Positions 1 through 8,879 of a DNA stretch of 64,000 nucleotides are shown here, one piece after another. The stretch's first letter is position 1, and every line of letters begins with the position of its first letter. A program made the translations under genes and the position numbers. The notes under the pieces are model-generated. The model did no database searches and had not been told where the DNA came from. It was given only the letters and a program-made list of their open reading frames with translations. Source of the DNA: JAFGGG01 sp964634205 (lineage in GTDB: Bacteria; Spirochaetota; Spirochaetia; SZUA-6; RPPD01); assembly GCA_964634205.1 (NCBI GenBank), contig CAZWKE010000001.1, positions 1-64,000 on the forward strand, given 5' to 3'.

Positions 1-45
1 GCTGCGGCTTGTTAAAAAAAAGCATTTATGAGAATATAAGCGGAT

Positions 46-264
46 ATGGTTGAATACGAGGATATGACTCCGGAAGAACGGGACCGCTTTATTTACCTTA
101 TTTTAAGCGAAGACGCCCTGAAGGCAATCGTATTGATTATGAAAAAAAAATACGGTCCTGATGTATCTACAGACCGCGTTATGCGTTTTGCCTTCAAGGT
201 TGCGCGTAACCGGATGACGCCGGCACATCTAAAAAAGAAACCGGGAAAAAGTAAAAAGCGGTGA
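46..264 (+). CDS. Small hypothetical protein, 72 aa
   Basis: I do not recognise this protein. It is short, has no signal peptide or membrane segment, and looks helical, with an acidic N-terminus (MTPEERDRF near residue 7) and a very basic C-terminal tail (KKKPGKSKKR). The basic tail could contact nucleic acid, but that is only inference. The ribosome site ahead of the ATG is weak (AAGCGG). The neighbouring gene at 382-807 is convergent. It could be a chance reading frame, but its coding-like composition and start/stop placement favour a real small gene. Confidence 0.5.
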   Translation: MVEYEDMTPEERDRFIYLILSEDALKAIVLIMKKKYGPDVSTDRVMRFAFKVARNRMTPAHLKKKPGKSKKR

Positions 265-328
265 ACTTTATAAATTTGTTATAAACAATAATACTACTAA
301 TTTTACATGGATGTATTCTCTAAAGGTG

Positions 329-364
329 AAAAAAATCCCGGCCATTGCCGCAGGCAAGGCCGGG
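329..364 (-). terminator. Rho-independent terminator of the 382-807 gene
   Basis: Arms CCCGGCC (337-343) and GGCCGGG (358-364) pair, and the stem is extended by TTGCC/GGCAA in the loop region. On the minus strand the stem is followed by a run of seven T (complement of 329-335). It lies 18 bp past the stop codon of the minus-strand gene. Confidence 0.8.
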
Positions 365-381
365 CCGTACAATAGACGGTG

Positions 382-807
382 TTATTTTCTTCTTTTGGTA
401 AAGGAATGTGTTTTTGTATAGTTGTTGCGGCCGCTGCCGTCGGTAAAGCGGGTAAATACCTCTACCGTCAGGCGCTTCCCGCGCAGGCGGATTACCAGGA
501 TGGTCTGACTGAAATCAGTGTTGTACACCGCGGTAACGGCCTGGGTATTACCGGTCATGCTTGACCCGACGCTGGCTGAATAGGGATAGGCAATCTGTTT
601 GCCCCAATCGCAATCTTTTGGATGGCATTTTCCCCAAACATGGACAACAAGCTTATTCCCCTGCTTTGCTATATCGATCCTGGTAATTCCTCCGTTCGGA
701 TCGACATTCCTCCAGATGCCGTAATACTGGTTCAGGTTGGCAAATATGGACCCGCCAAGCACTAAAAACAAGCACACGACAAAAAATCCGATTTTCGCTG
801 TTTTCAT
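382..807 (-). CDS. Secreted small protein with WGKCHPxDCDWG motif
   Basis: The N-terminus is a clear signal peptide (MKTAKIGFFVVCLFLVLGG, cleavage probably after SIFA), so the mature part of about 120 aa is exported. The mature protein is rich in beta-forming residues and contains YYGIWRNVDP, then ITRIDI, then WGKCHPKDCDWG, with two cysteines five residues apart (C-H-P-K-D-C) that could form a disulfide. I recall this IW-x-NVDP / WGKCHP-x-DCDWG pattern from secreted or modular proteins of unknown function; a lipocalin-like barrel is possible but not shown. Three ATG codons are in tandem. The third (807) has the best spacing, 6 nt, from AAGGAG, so it is the start given here. A terminator follows the gene. 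Confidence 0.65.
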   Translation of the reverse strand: MKTAKIGFFVVCLFLVLGGSIFANLNQYYGIWRNVDPNGGITRIDIAKQGNKLVVHVWGKCHPKDCDWGKQIAYPYSASVGSSMTGNTQAVTAVYNTDFSQTILVIRLRGKRLTVEVFTRFTDGSGRNNYTKTHSFTKRRK

Positions 808-929
808 CATCATCTCCTTTTTCTTTATTTATTATTCATACTGTACAGCAAATTCCGTTTTTTTTCCAATAAAACGAACCTGAAACGGCAAATTCTGATT
901 CGCCTGCCAAAGCAAGTATATTGCGGCAA

Positions 930-1613
930 TTATAATCGTCGGTAGACGGCCTTTAAATACAGGGTGTCTTTTCTGCCGTCGAAATCAAAGTAAAAAACCC
1001 AATCATACTCATCAATGATGATCTCCCAAAAATCAGTCTTTTTTTCCGTGGTTTTTATCAGGGGCCGGGCGATAATACTTTTAATATTGAAAACGGCAAT
1101 GTATTGGCTTGTAGTAACCCAGGAAATGACGTCTATGATCAGGGCGAATGCCCTTCCCACAGGATTTACATAGGTCAACTTAAAGAAGGCGGAAATATTT
1201 TTTAATTTTTCCCCGTATGAAGACGGTTCCTTGGTTTTTAAAAAGAAGTTCAGGTCGGAAACGGGCCCGTTTTTCAAAACATCCTTTATTTGTTCCGGTT
1301 CCTTCAGGTCACTGAGGTTCAATTCCGTTTTTGTATATCTTTGTAGAAGCATTCTCTGATATCCGGCAATATCATCCCTATGGCTGTCATAAAAATCCGC
1401 GCTTTTTTGGCTTATTGTATTATCCGCAAAGCCTTTTTGCAGCAGCTTAGACAGAGTGTAATAATCAATATCCTGCAAGTCCTTATACAAAGAATACTTA
1501 AAGTTATTCAATTCATTTTCAAATTGACCTCCGGGAGAAAGGCTGTAACTGACGCAACCCGAAGAAAAAGAAATCAACAAGCAAACCACAAGAAAAAAAG
1601 CCCCGATTTTCAT
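930..1613 (-). CDS. Putative lipoprotein of unknown function
   Basis: The first 20 residues form a hydrophobic signal ending LLISFSSGC, which fits the permissive spirochaetal lipobox, so a lipid-anchored envelope protein of about 225 aa is likely. The rest is mixed helix and strand with no motif I recognise. The C-terminus (DWVFYFDFDGRKDTLYLKAVYRR) resembles a strand-rich edge. ATG at 1613 is preferred over an upstream in-frame TTG because GGCAGG precedes it. It lies 35 bp downstream of the giant kinase gene on the same strand, so it may be read by the same transcript. Confidence 0.6.
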   Translation of the reverse strand: MKIGAFFLVVCLLISFSSGCVSYSLSPGGQFENELNNFKYSLYKDLQDIDYYTLSKLLQKGFADNTISQKSADFYDSHRDDIAGYQRMLLQRYTKTELNLSDLKEPEQIKDVLKNGPVSDLNFFLKTKEPSSYGEKLKNISAFFKLTYVNPVGRAFALIIDVISWVTTSQYIAVFNIKSIIARPLIKTTEKKTDFWEIIIDEYDWVFYFDFDGRKDTLYLKAVYRRL

Positions 1614-1648
1614 AACCAACCTGCCTTCTGTTTTTGTAGGAGATTATA

Positions 1649-4600
1649 CTATTCCTGCAGTATCGCTTCAACCGCAGAAAGAAGCTCTTCCTGGTTAAAA
1701 GGTTTCTGCAAGAATCCTTTTACCCCCATAGCCAGGACTTCCTGCACACGCTGATCCTTGCGGAAACCGGACATGAGAATCACCTTGACCTCGGGATTTA
1801 TCTTTCTCATCTCAATGAATACTTGTTTCCCGGATTCCTTGGGCATAACCATATCAAGCAGAACCACGGATATTTCCTTATGCCGTGATTTATAGTAGTC
1901 CAGTCCCCCGGCACCATTTGCCGAAGAAAGTACATCATATCCCACCGCTTTCAATATTTTCTCCACGGATTTTCTAATCACGTCCTCGTCTTCGATGACA
2001 AGTGCCGTCCCGTGTCCGGTGTGTATTTTCTTGTCAAGCTCGGCTTCTTTGGACGTATCGATCTTGGTCTGCCTTACCGGCAGATACACATGAAAAATCG
2101 AGCCCTGTCCGGGTTCGGAATACACATTGATATGTCCATTGAAGCGACGAATAATACTGTATACCATGGCCAAACCAAGCCCCGTACCCTTTCCCGGATC
2201 TTTTGTGGTAAAAAACGGTTCAAAAACCTTTTTCAGCGTATTCTCATCCATTCCCACTCCGGAATCCTCAATGGATAAACACCAGTAATCACCCCTGGCA
2301 GCGTCTTCCACGCCATTTCCGACTGATCTGTAGAGTGTTACTTTCTTTGTACTGATGGTGAGTTTTCCACCCCATTTCTGATTCTTGGGCCGCATTATTG
2401 TCATGGCATGCGACGCATTAATGCACAGGTTGAGAATGACCTGTTCCAACTGGGCAGGGTCCGCCAGAATAGGTGATGCTTCCGGGTGAAAAGAAAGATC
2501 AAATTCAATGCTTTTATCAAATGACTTGCGGCATATTTTGACAACGTGATTTACCGCGTCATTAAGGTCGAAAGCAATAAACTTCACATCCTTACGCATG
2601 GATATGGTCAGTAACTGTTGTACAAGATTGGAGGCCCGTTCAACCAACTGGATAATCATCCTGAACTCCTCCTGAAAATCAGCACGGGTGAATGTTTCTT
2701 TGGCAGGCAATATCCCGTGGCTTAAAAATGTGACGGTCGCCAGAATCCCCCCCAGGATATTATTGAAATCATGCGCCAATCCGCCGACAAGGGTTCCCAC
2801 CGCCTCCATTTTTTGTGCCTGAATAAGGTGCTGCTGGATCTTCTCCTGTTCGGTGATATTGTTTATTTTTACCACCGCACCGGTAGTGTCTTCCAGGACA
2901 AGCGGGAAGATGGTGACCGTCCAATACTGCTTTTTAATCGGTTCTTTCTGATACTCAATAAGTCGGTTTTCATTGATAACCTGCTCAAAAGCGTTTTTAT
3001 ATTTTTTCAGCAAGGGAACCGCCTGCCATAGTGATTTTTCCGGGGCCGCATGCTGTAATTCCGGAAAAAAGTTTTTTGCGGCCGCGTTCATATAGGTGAT
3101 ATTCCCTCCCGGATCCAAAGCAATAAGCGCGGTGGGCATCGAATCGATGATACTGTTCAGATAGATCTGCAGTTTTTTAGTTTCCCGGAACAATAAAGAA
3201 TTCTCCAGGGCAATGGCCGCCTGGCCCGCCATGGCGTTCAACAGATCGAGTTCATGCTCACTGAACAGTCCACCCACGAGGTGATTACTGAGGTAAAGTA
3301 ACCCTATTTTTTTATCCCTGCTGGTCAGGGGAACACATAAAATGGATTTTAAACCATATTTTTTTACCTGGGGATCATTACGCAACAAAGGATCACTCCC
3401 GGCATCCGAGATTACCAACGCGTGATTGGAGTTGTCCACTTTGGAAATAACCCCGGAACTTGACGGAATAAGATCGGTATCCTGTATCGCGACATGGTAC
3501 TTTGAAACAAGTTTGTCATTTTCATAGAGAAACAACTCTCCCTGCTCCGCACCCACCAGCTGGATGGCATGATTCAAGATCTCTTCCATTAATAAATCGA
3601 TGTCATGGATAATATTAATCTTTTTCCCGATATCGATTACCGTATCCAGTTCCCTGTTTATGGTGAAGCTTCCGGTGTTGACACGTGTTCCCACTCGTGC
3701 TTCCTTGAGATCCTCGGAATGGACCGTCCCCCGTTCTTCAATCAAATCCTGCAGCAAGTGTTCAATTTTATGCATTTCATATACCGCACCGCAATTATCA
3801 AGTTCCAGGTGGGCCTGTTCAAGCAGATCAATCGCCTTCCGCGGATTGGTTATGATTAAAAACTCTCCGTAAGAATAAAGGAACATGGCCTTGTTATAAC
3901 GTTCCGAGCTGTTTTGGAAAAAGGACATCCCCGTTTCAAATATATTCCCCGCCTTATCCCGGTTGTTCTCAATAAACCAGGCATACAAGGCGGACAAACG
4001 GTAAAACATTCCCTTCTGGCAATCGTATGACTGGGCCAGGTCCTTACATTTTTTGTAAAGACTTTGGGTAAGCGTAATACGATGTTTTTTTTCTTTTTCA
4101 TTTTGTGCATACTTTATAAACTTTTCCAGTAAAGCCTCNNNNNNNNNNNNNNNNNNNNNNNNNNNNNNNNNNNNNNNNNNNNNNNNNNNNNNNNNNNNNN
4201 NNNNNNNNNNNNNNNNNNNNNNNNNNNNNNNNNNNNNNACGGTATGATGTTCCTGCAGAATTTTCAACGCGGCTACGGCTTTATGATATGAAGAAGTATC
4301 AAGTCTTACCGCCCCATCCACCGCAAGATAGAGTGCCTTTAACAGCGGCGGATTGCGTAAAATCACAAGGTAATCCTCAACTCGTTTTAAGAACCGCCGG
4401 ATTCTCTTATACAGTTTTTTCACCAGTGAAGGCGGGCCGTCGATGGAAGCGAGGACAGCGCAATGAGTCAACAGCAACTCCACCCCTTCCTCACTGATAC
4501 CTGCCCTGTCACAAAGATTTAAGGCCTTAAAATGGGAATAAATCAGGAGTTCGCGTTTGATCGCCCATAGGCACACCCAGCCGATCATCTGGAAAAGCAT

Positions 4601-7246
4601 TTGCTCTTTATACCTCGGGTTTTCTCTATCAACCCGGATTTGTTTTCTGTATAACAGGGAAAAAATCGAATGAATATACTGAAAGAGTATTTCCTTTAAT
4701 AATCTGACTCCCAGCAGGGGTTTACTTGCGGGGACCCGCTGCCCGAGCAGGAAAAGCGCGTGCTTTAATATCCGGATTGCCTCATCATACTGACCATTGG
4801 CAACAAGGCTGTAACTCATCTTCTTGTATAATTCAACCTTGTCTTCCATATTTTTTATAAAGGTGAGGGCCTCGTCAAATTGTTTTTGAGAATCGGTATA
4901 ATTACCGATATGCTTTAAAGACTCACCCAGTTTCTCGTGCAGCGTCCCTTCATGTAAGTATGTTGTCCCTTTGGCGGTTTTCATTTGTTTCAGTGCCAGC
5001 GTAAAAAAGTGCACGGCATCCTGATGGCTGTGTCTGTTTTGTGCGAACTCTCCGGCCTTTACCAGGTACTCAATTATTTTTCCGACGTTGTTGGAGCGCT
5101 GGTAATGGTGCAAAATTTGATATTCTGAAGTGTCGGTCCCGGGCCCCACATCTTCCAGATAATGCGCGATTCTTTCATGGTACCGTTTTCGGGTCTTTAA
5201 GGGGATCTTACTATAAAAGACCTCATGCACAATATCATGACTGAAATAAAGTGATCCGCCGCCGGAGATGATTATATTATTGTCCTTCGCATTTTCTATG
5301 GCCTGAAAAATAATATCTTTATTTAACTCGGGGAAACACCCTGCAAGGTATGAGTATTCGAATTCCTTTCCGTATACCGCACCCACGGTCAGAACATCCC
5401 GTTCCTCCGCCGAAAGCCGGCTTACCGAGTTAAGGATCAATCCCGCGACATTGCGCGTATAAGGAAGAACATTAATCGTATCGTAATCAATCTTCCACCC
5501 GTCCCGGTATTTCACCATTCCCTCACGCAGAAGCATCTGGACAAATTCTTTTACAAAAAATGAGTTGCCCCCTGTCTTCTGAAAGATAACATTCGCGAGT
5601 TTTTTTAATCTCCTGTTTTCATCCCCCAACATACGAAATACTACCCGCTGCACCTCATCGTGCGTGAAATTTGCTATTTTCAGTTTGTGCATATTTTGTT
5701 CATTGTTCAGCGCAATCAATGCTCCGGATTGTTTCTCCGATGCTTCATCCCTGGACGCCAATACGTACAGTCCATTCCCTAAATTACCGATTTGAGCCAG
5801 ATTTTTTATAAGATGCAGAGTATCCCTGTCCGCCCATTGGATATTATCAATAAAAAAAACTACCGCCGGTAAATTCTGTCCAAGACTGCGCAACAGGTTG
5901 ATAAACAGGTTGTCAAAACGGATTTTTTCCTTATCGCCTTCCAATAATTTCACTATATCCCCATTCGGAACAAGTTTTTTAAGGCGGGGTATCAGTCCGT
6001 AAAACAATGGCCCCATTTTCCCTATCGATCTGCTGATTGTATCCCTGATGGCATGGTATTTTTCTTTGGAAAACATCTCCATTATATCGATAAAATTTTC
6101 AAAGCAACGGGTAAATCCACTATACGGTAAGGGGTTCTCCATTTCACCGAATTCGGCACTCACACAAATCCCCCCGGATTTAACCGCATACTCTTTTATT
6201 TCTTCAAGCAGTCTTGTTTTTCCCACACCCGGCTCACCTTTTACCAGTACTATCTTACCGCTGCCTTTCAGTGTTTCGGTATATAATGATTTCAAATAGT
6301 TCAATTCATACGGGCGTCCCACAAAGCTGATATGCTCAGGGAATATCTCAGGCTGGTTGATTTTACCCGGCTGGAATTCAAGCCTTTTCGGTTCTCCGGC
6401 TATACCCTTGTTGATGTTTTTCAAGTCTTTGACCAATATATCCGTATTGGAGTACCGGTCTGAAATCTCCTTTTGCAGAAGTTTTTCAATGACATTTTGT
6501 AATACTTCAGGAACTTCCGGATTATATCGGGTCAAAGGGACCGGCTCTGAGGCGATGTGCATGTGAATAAGGGAATAAATATCTTTATGATTAAAAGGAA
6601 GTTCTCCGGAAAGCATACGGTAAAATAATATGCCAAGCGAATAAAGGTCACTATGTACGCCGACGGGACGCTTTAATACGCCGCTCTGTTCAGGCGACAT
6701 ATAGGCAAAGGTTCCGGCCAGGTGTGAACGGTACACGCTCCCCAGGTCTTTTAACAGGGCAACCCCGAAATCAAGCAGTTTGATACCTATATCTTTTCCT
6801 TTCTTGATCACCAGAATATTTCCCGGTTTTATATCACCGTGAACCACATTTTTTTTATGGATGAAGGCAAGAGTCTCACTTAAGGGAATAGCAATCTTTA
6901 AAAATCCCGGCACCGGGAGTTTTCCATGCTTATTCAGGTAATCAGCCAAATTCTGCCCTTCAATGTGCTCCATGGCAATATAGTTACTGCCCTGGCTTTC
7001 ACCAAAATCAAATACCTCTACGATATTCTCATGCTTCAACTGCTTTAGAATACTTGCTTCTTTGTTAAAAAGCAGCAGGTTCTCAATATTCTTATTTCGC
7101 TTTTCCTCAGGGATTTTTTTTATGATTACTTTCTCCCCACGCTCCGTATCCCGGGCCAGCCAGATTTCACTAATTTCGCTGCCGGCAACTTTTTTAGTGA
7201 GTCGATATTTTCCCGCGAATAATATATCCTGCTTCTTCAAATTCAA
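1649..7246 (-). CDS. Giant Ser/Thr kinase-AAA-TPR-GAF-PAS-histidine kinase-receiver protein
   Basis: Domains in order, with residues counted including 34 unknown ones at the assembly gap. A Hanks-type Ser/Thr kinase spans about 13-275, with catalytic HGDIKPGN at 136-143 and DFG at 159-161, so it looks active. A STAND/AAA-type ATPase follows (Walker A GEPGVGKT at 337-344, Walker B FFIDNIQWAD). Then a long helical TPR-like region, a GAF domain (about 1180-1330), a PAS domain (about 1350-1465), a HisKA domain with phospho-acceptor His about 1492 (GLAHDFNN), a HATPase (EPFFTTK, GTGLGLA), and a C-terminal receiver with Asp about 1798 (LLDMVMP). No membrane segment is seen, so it is cytoplasmic. 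The 100-N gap at 4139-4238 falls in the TPR region. Both sides belong to this gene, but true length and frame across the gap are unknown. Its ATG overlaps the stop of the preceding gene by 4 bp, which implies translational coupling. Confidence 0.9.
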   Translation of the reverse strand: MNLKKQDILFAGKYRLTKKVAGSEISEIWLARDTERGEKVIIKKIPEEKRNKNIENLLLFNKEASILKQLKHENIVEVFDFGESQGSNYIAMEHIEGQNLADYLNKHGKLPVPGFLKIAIPLSETLAFIHKKNVVHGDIKPGNILVIKKGKDIGIKLLDFGVALLKDLGSVYRSHLAGTFAYMSPEQSGVLKRPVGVHSDLYSLGILFYRMLSGELPFNHKDIYSLIHMHIASEPVPLTRYNPEVPEVLQNVIEKLLQKEISDRYSNTDILVKDLKNINKGIAGEPKRLEFQPGKINQPEIFPEHISFVGRPYELNYLKSLYTETLKGSGKIVLVKGEPGVGKTRLLEEIKEYAVKSGGICVSAEFGEMENPLPYSGFTRCFENFIDIMEMFSKEKYHAIRDTISRSIGKMGPLFYGLIPRLKKLVPNGDIVKLLEGDKEKIRFDNLFINLLRSLGQNLPAVVFFIDNIQWADRDTLHLIKNLAQIGNLGNGLYVLASRDEASEKQSGALIALNNEQNMHKLKIANFTHDEVQRVVFRMLGDENRRLKKLANVIFQKTGGNSFFVKEFVQMLLREGMVKYRDGWKIDYDTINVLPYTRNVAGLILNSVSRLSAEERDVLTVGAVYGKEFEYSYLAGCFPELNKDIIFQAIENAKDNNIIISGGGSLYFSHDIVHEVFYSKIPLKTRKRYHERIAHYLEDVGPGTDTSEYQILHHYQRSNNVGKIIEYLVKAGEFAQNRHSHQDAVHFFTLALKQMKTAKGTTYLHEGTLHEKLGESLKHIGNYTDSQKQFDEALTFIKNMEDKVELYKKMSYSLVANGQYDEAIRILKHALFLLGQRVPASKPLLGVRLLKEILFQYIHSIFSLLYRKQIRVDRENPRYKEQMLFQMIGWVCLWAIKRELLIYSHFKALNLCDRAGISEEGVELLLTHCAVLASIDGPPSLVKKLYKRIRRFLKRVEDYLVILRNPPLLKALYLAVDGAVRLDTSSYHKAVAALKILQEHHTXXXXXXXXXXXXXXXXXXXXXXXXXXXXXXXXXXEALLEKFIKYAQNEKEKKHRITLTQSLYKKCKDLAQSYDCQKGMFYRLSALYAWFIENNRDKAGNIFETGMSFFQNSSERYNKAMFLYSYGEFLIITNPRKAIDLLEQAHLELDNCGAVYEMHKIEHLLQDLIEERGTVHSEDLKEARVGTRVNTGSFTINRELDTVIDIGKKINIIHDIDLLMEEILNHAIQLVGAEQGELFLYENDKLVSKYHVAIQDTDLIPSSSGVISKVDNSNHALVISDAGSDPLLRNDPQVKKYGLKSILCVPLTSRDKKIGLLYLSNHLVGGLFSEHELDLLNAMAGQAAIALENSLLFRETKKLQIYLNSIIDSMPTALIALDPGGNITYMNAAAKNFFPELQHAAPEKSLWQAVPLLKKYKNAFEQVINENRLIEYQKEPIKKQYWTVTIFPLVLEDTTGAVVKINNITEQEKIQQHLIQAQKMEAVGTLVGGLAHDFNNILGGILATVTFLSHGILPAKETFTRADFQEEFRMIIQLVERASNLVQQLLTISMRKDVKFIAFDLNDAVNHVVKICRKSFDKSIEFDLSFHPEASPILADPAQLEQVILNLCINASHAMTIMRPKNQKWGGKLTISTKKVTLYRSVGNGVEDAARGDYWCLSIEDSGVGMDENTLKKVFEPFFTTKDPGKGTGLGLAMVYSIIRRFNGHINVYSEPGQGSIFHVYLPVRQTKIDTSKEAELDKKIHTGHGTALVIEDEDVIRKSVEKILKAVGYDVLSSANGAGGLDYYKSRHKEISVVLLDMVMPKESGKQVFIEMRKINPEVKVILMSGFRKDQRVQEVLAMGVKGFLQKPFNQEELLSAVEAILQE
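4139..4238. other. Assembly gap (100 N) inside the giant kinase gene
   Basis: Exactly 100 N, the usual placeholder for a gap of unknown size. It interrupts the TPR-like region of the kinase gene. The frame continues across the N run, which has a one-in-three chance of being accidental. TPR-rich repetitive coding sequence may have broken the assembly. Confidence 0.95.
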
Positions 7247-8061
7247 ATCTTCCTTTTTTCTTTTCCCGTATACAATATATCACTTACTTTCAACGGAAGC
7301 AGCGGAGCATCCTGATTGTTCTCATTAATTTCACATGCCGGCAGGTAAGAAGGGAGACTGACCATATAATGGGATACTACTATAATTTTATTTTCATCAA
7401 AATTAAACGGCGCATCCATAAGTAAAGCAACAAATATGGCCGCATAATTCGGAAAAAGTTTTTTTTGTTCTTGGATAAGTGCGGCCATCTCAAACAGTAA
7501 TTTCGTATAGTTCCCTATCCGATATTCCCATTTCTCCAACATACTGATGAGTTTCACATAGCGTTCATCAGGGCCCTGAATCAGGGGTCTGCCGAATCCG
7601 GGGAAAAATACTTTCCGTTTTATATAACTATTGATTAACTCTTCAATGGATTGGGATTGTGAATCATGAAAAACTTTTTCCAAAAACCTCCTACAGGCCA
7701 GGGAGGCTTCAACGGCAAATATTTTTGAATTGGCGGCGACATGTGATGCACCAAAACACGAAGAAAGCGGAGCTCCTGCGGCGGACGCATAGGCGCCGAC
7801 CCGGATACTCCAGATACGCAAATCCGGATAAATATTCAGTACAATTAAGGTATCTATCAGTTTGGTTTCCAGTTCCGTGGGACGCCGTCCCAGTGCCCAG
7901 AGTAACAGGGCCTGGGTTTGGGTAAAATTTCCGGTCAATTCATTTGTCACATCCAACCCGCAAAACTGAATGTTTCCGTCTACAATCCCCCCCAGAGAAG
8001 TGGTGATGGTATTATAGTTGTCAAAATAGCTTTGGAGATTTCTTTCTTCTGCCTGTTTCAT
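7243..8061 (-). CDS. Citrate-synthase-fold protein 2, catalytic residues not conserved
   Basis: This 272-aa protein resembles the short citrate synthase/citryl-CoA lyase family. It has a family-like start (TSLGGIVDG), a LLLWALGRRPTELE segment in place of the usual substrate-loop region, and FFPGFGRPLIQGPDERY, which matches the family's PGFGHxxxxxxDPR block with His replaced by Arg. LFPNYAAIFVALLMD matches the C-terminal active-site helix, without the catalytic Asp. No DHxxxxS signature is seen. The likely reading is a citrate-synthase fold that no longer does citrate chemistry, or does different chemistry. It overlaps the upstream paralogue by 4 bp (ATGA) and the downstream kinase by 4 bp, so the three are translationally coupled. 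A heteromer with the neighbour is a reasonable inference. Confidence 0.65.
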   Translation of the reverse strand: MKQAEERNLQSYFDNYNTITTSLGGIVDGNIQFCGLDVTNELTGNFTQTQALLLWALGRRPTELETKLIDTLIVLNIYPDLRIWSIRVGAYASAAGAPLSSCFGASHVAANSKIFAVEASLACRRFLEKVFHDSQSQSIEELINSYIKRKVFFPGFGRPLIQGPDERYVKLISMLEKWEYRIGNYTKLLFEMAALIQEQKKLFPNYAAIFVALLMDAPFNFDENKIIVVSHYMVSLPSYLPACEINENNQDAPLLPLKVSDILYTGKEKRKI

Positions 8062-8855
8062 TTCATATCCCTTTCATATCTGTACTGCCCGTCCTCAAAC
8101 CAGGTAGGATACTCATACCACTTCTGCTCATATCTTTCACAAAGAAATCCAAGCATTCCGACCCCGCTCGCAAGCATATAAAGACCGTGTCCCTGCTGTG
8201 GTGAAAATCCCAAATCAAGCAAAGAAGCCGCAAATACCCCATACAAACGCAGGCCGGGTTTTTGGTTTTTTAACGCCTGTTCTTCCAGGTGTAACAGCAG
8301 GTCCACGAAAAACCCATTCCAATTCCGCTGACGCAGAAGTTGGGTAAGCCGCAATGCCGGTGTGTCTTTCCCGGCGTTTAACAGCCCGAAGCCCGGAATC
8401 CCCCGGTTATTGTGTTTTTCGGCCAACTCATTATAAACAGACAGGTAATTATCAGCCTCCGGCGCGCGTTCCTTAATATCCAGAAGCATTCGCATTACCG
8501 CTTCCACCGCAAGTCCCCCCTGCAATCCGCCCATGGAGCAGGAAAAACCGGAAATCATGGCTCCGCCAACCGGACACCCCCCGATTGCCGCGGACATGGC
8601 GGCCCTGTTTTGCAGATCCCGGGGACCAGGATTCATAACCGCCGAGAGAAGCAGATTAAAATGTTCATTAATTTCTTTTTCCGGAAGCTCACCACGCAGG
8701 TGAAGAAAAACCAGCTCGGAAAAACCGAACCTGCCTAAAAGAGTATTATAAAAATCATATCCATGGCAGAAGCTCTTCCGTGCGTAAAACGGATTGTCAT
8801 GTTCCGCCTCTTCACACCAGATTGCAGTCTTTATTTTGTTTTCTAATCGCTTCAA
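8058..8855 (-). CDS. Citrate-synthase-fold protein 1, catalytic residues not conserved
   Basis: This 265-aa protein also shows the short citrate synthase/citryl-CoA lyase layout. RKSFCHGYDFYNT and ELVFLHLRGELPEKE match the N-terminal family block. SMGGLQGGLAVEAVMRML matches the GPLHGGAxEAVxxML block with the catalytic His replaced by Gln. GIPGFGLLNAGKDTPAL matches PGFGHRxxxxxDPRA with His-Arg replaced by Leu-Leu. LYGVFAASLLDLGF matches the NVDGxxAAxLLDLG block with the catalytic Asp replaced by Tyr. All canonical acid-base residues therefore appear lost. The start is a TTG placed 8 nt after a strong AGGAGG. An out-of-frame ATG lies between the two. It sits 24 bp after the ThDP enzyme gene and overlaps the second paralogue by 4 bp. 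Confidence 0.65.
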   Translation of the reverse strand: MKRLENKIKTAIWCEEAEHDNPFYARKSFCHGYDFYNTLLGRFGFSELVFLHLRGELPEKEINEHFNLLLSAVMNPGPRDLQNRAAMSAAIGGCPVGGAMISGFSCSMGGLQGGLAVEAVMRMLLDIKERAPEADNYLSVYNELAEKHNNRGIPGFGLLNAGKDTPALRLTQLLRQRNWNGFFVDLLLHLEEQALKNQKPGLRLYGVFAASLLDLGFSPQQGHGLYMLASGVGMLGFLCERYEQKWYEYPTWFEDGQYRYERDMK

Positions 8856-8879
8856 GCATACTACCTCCTTTTGAAAGCT

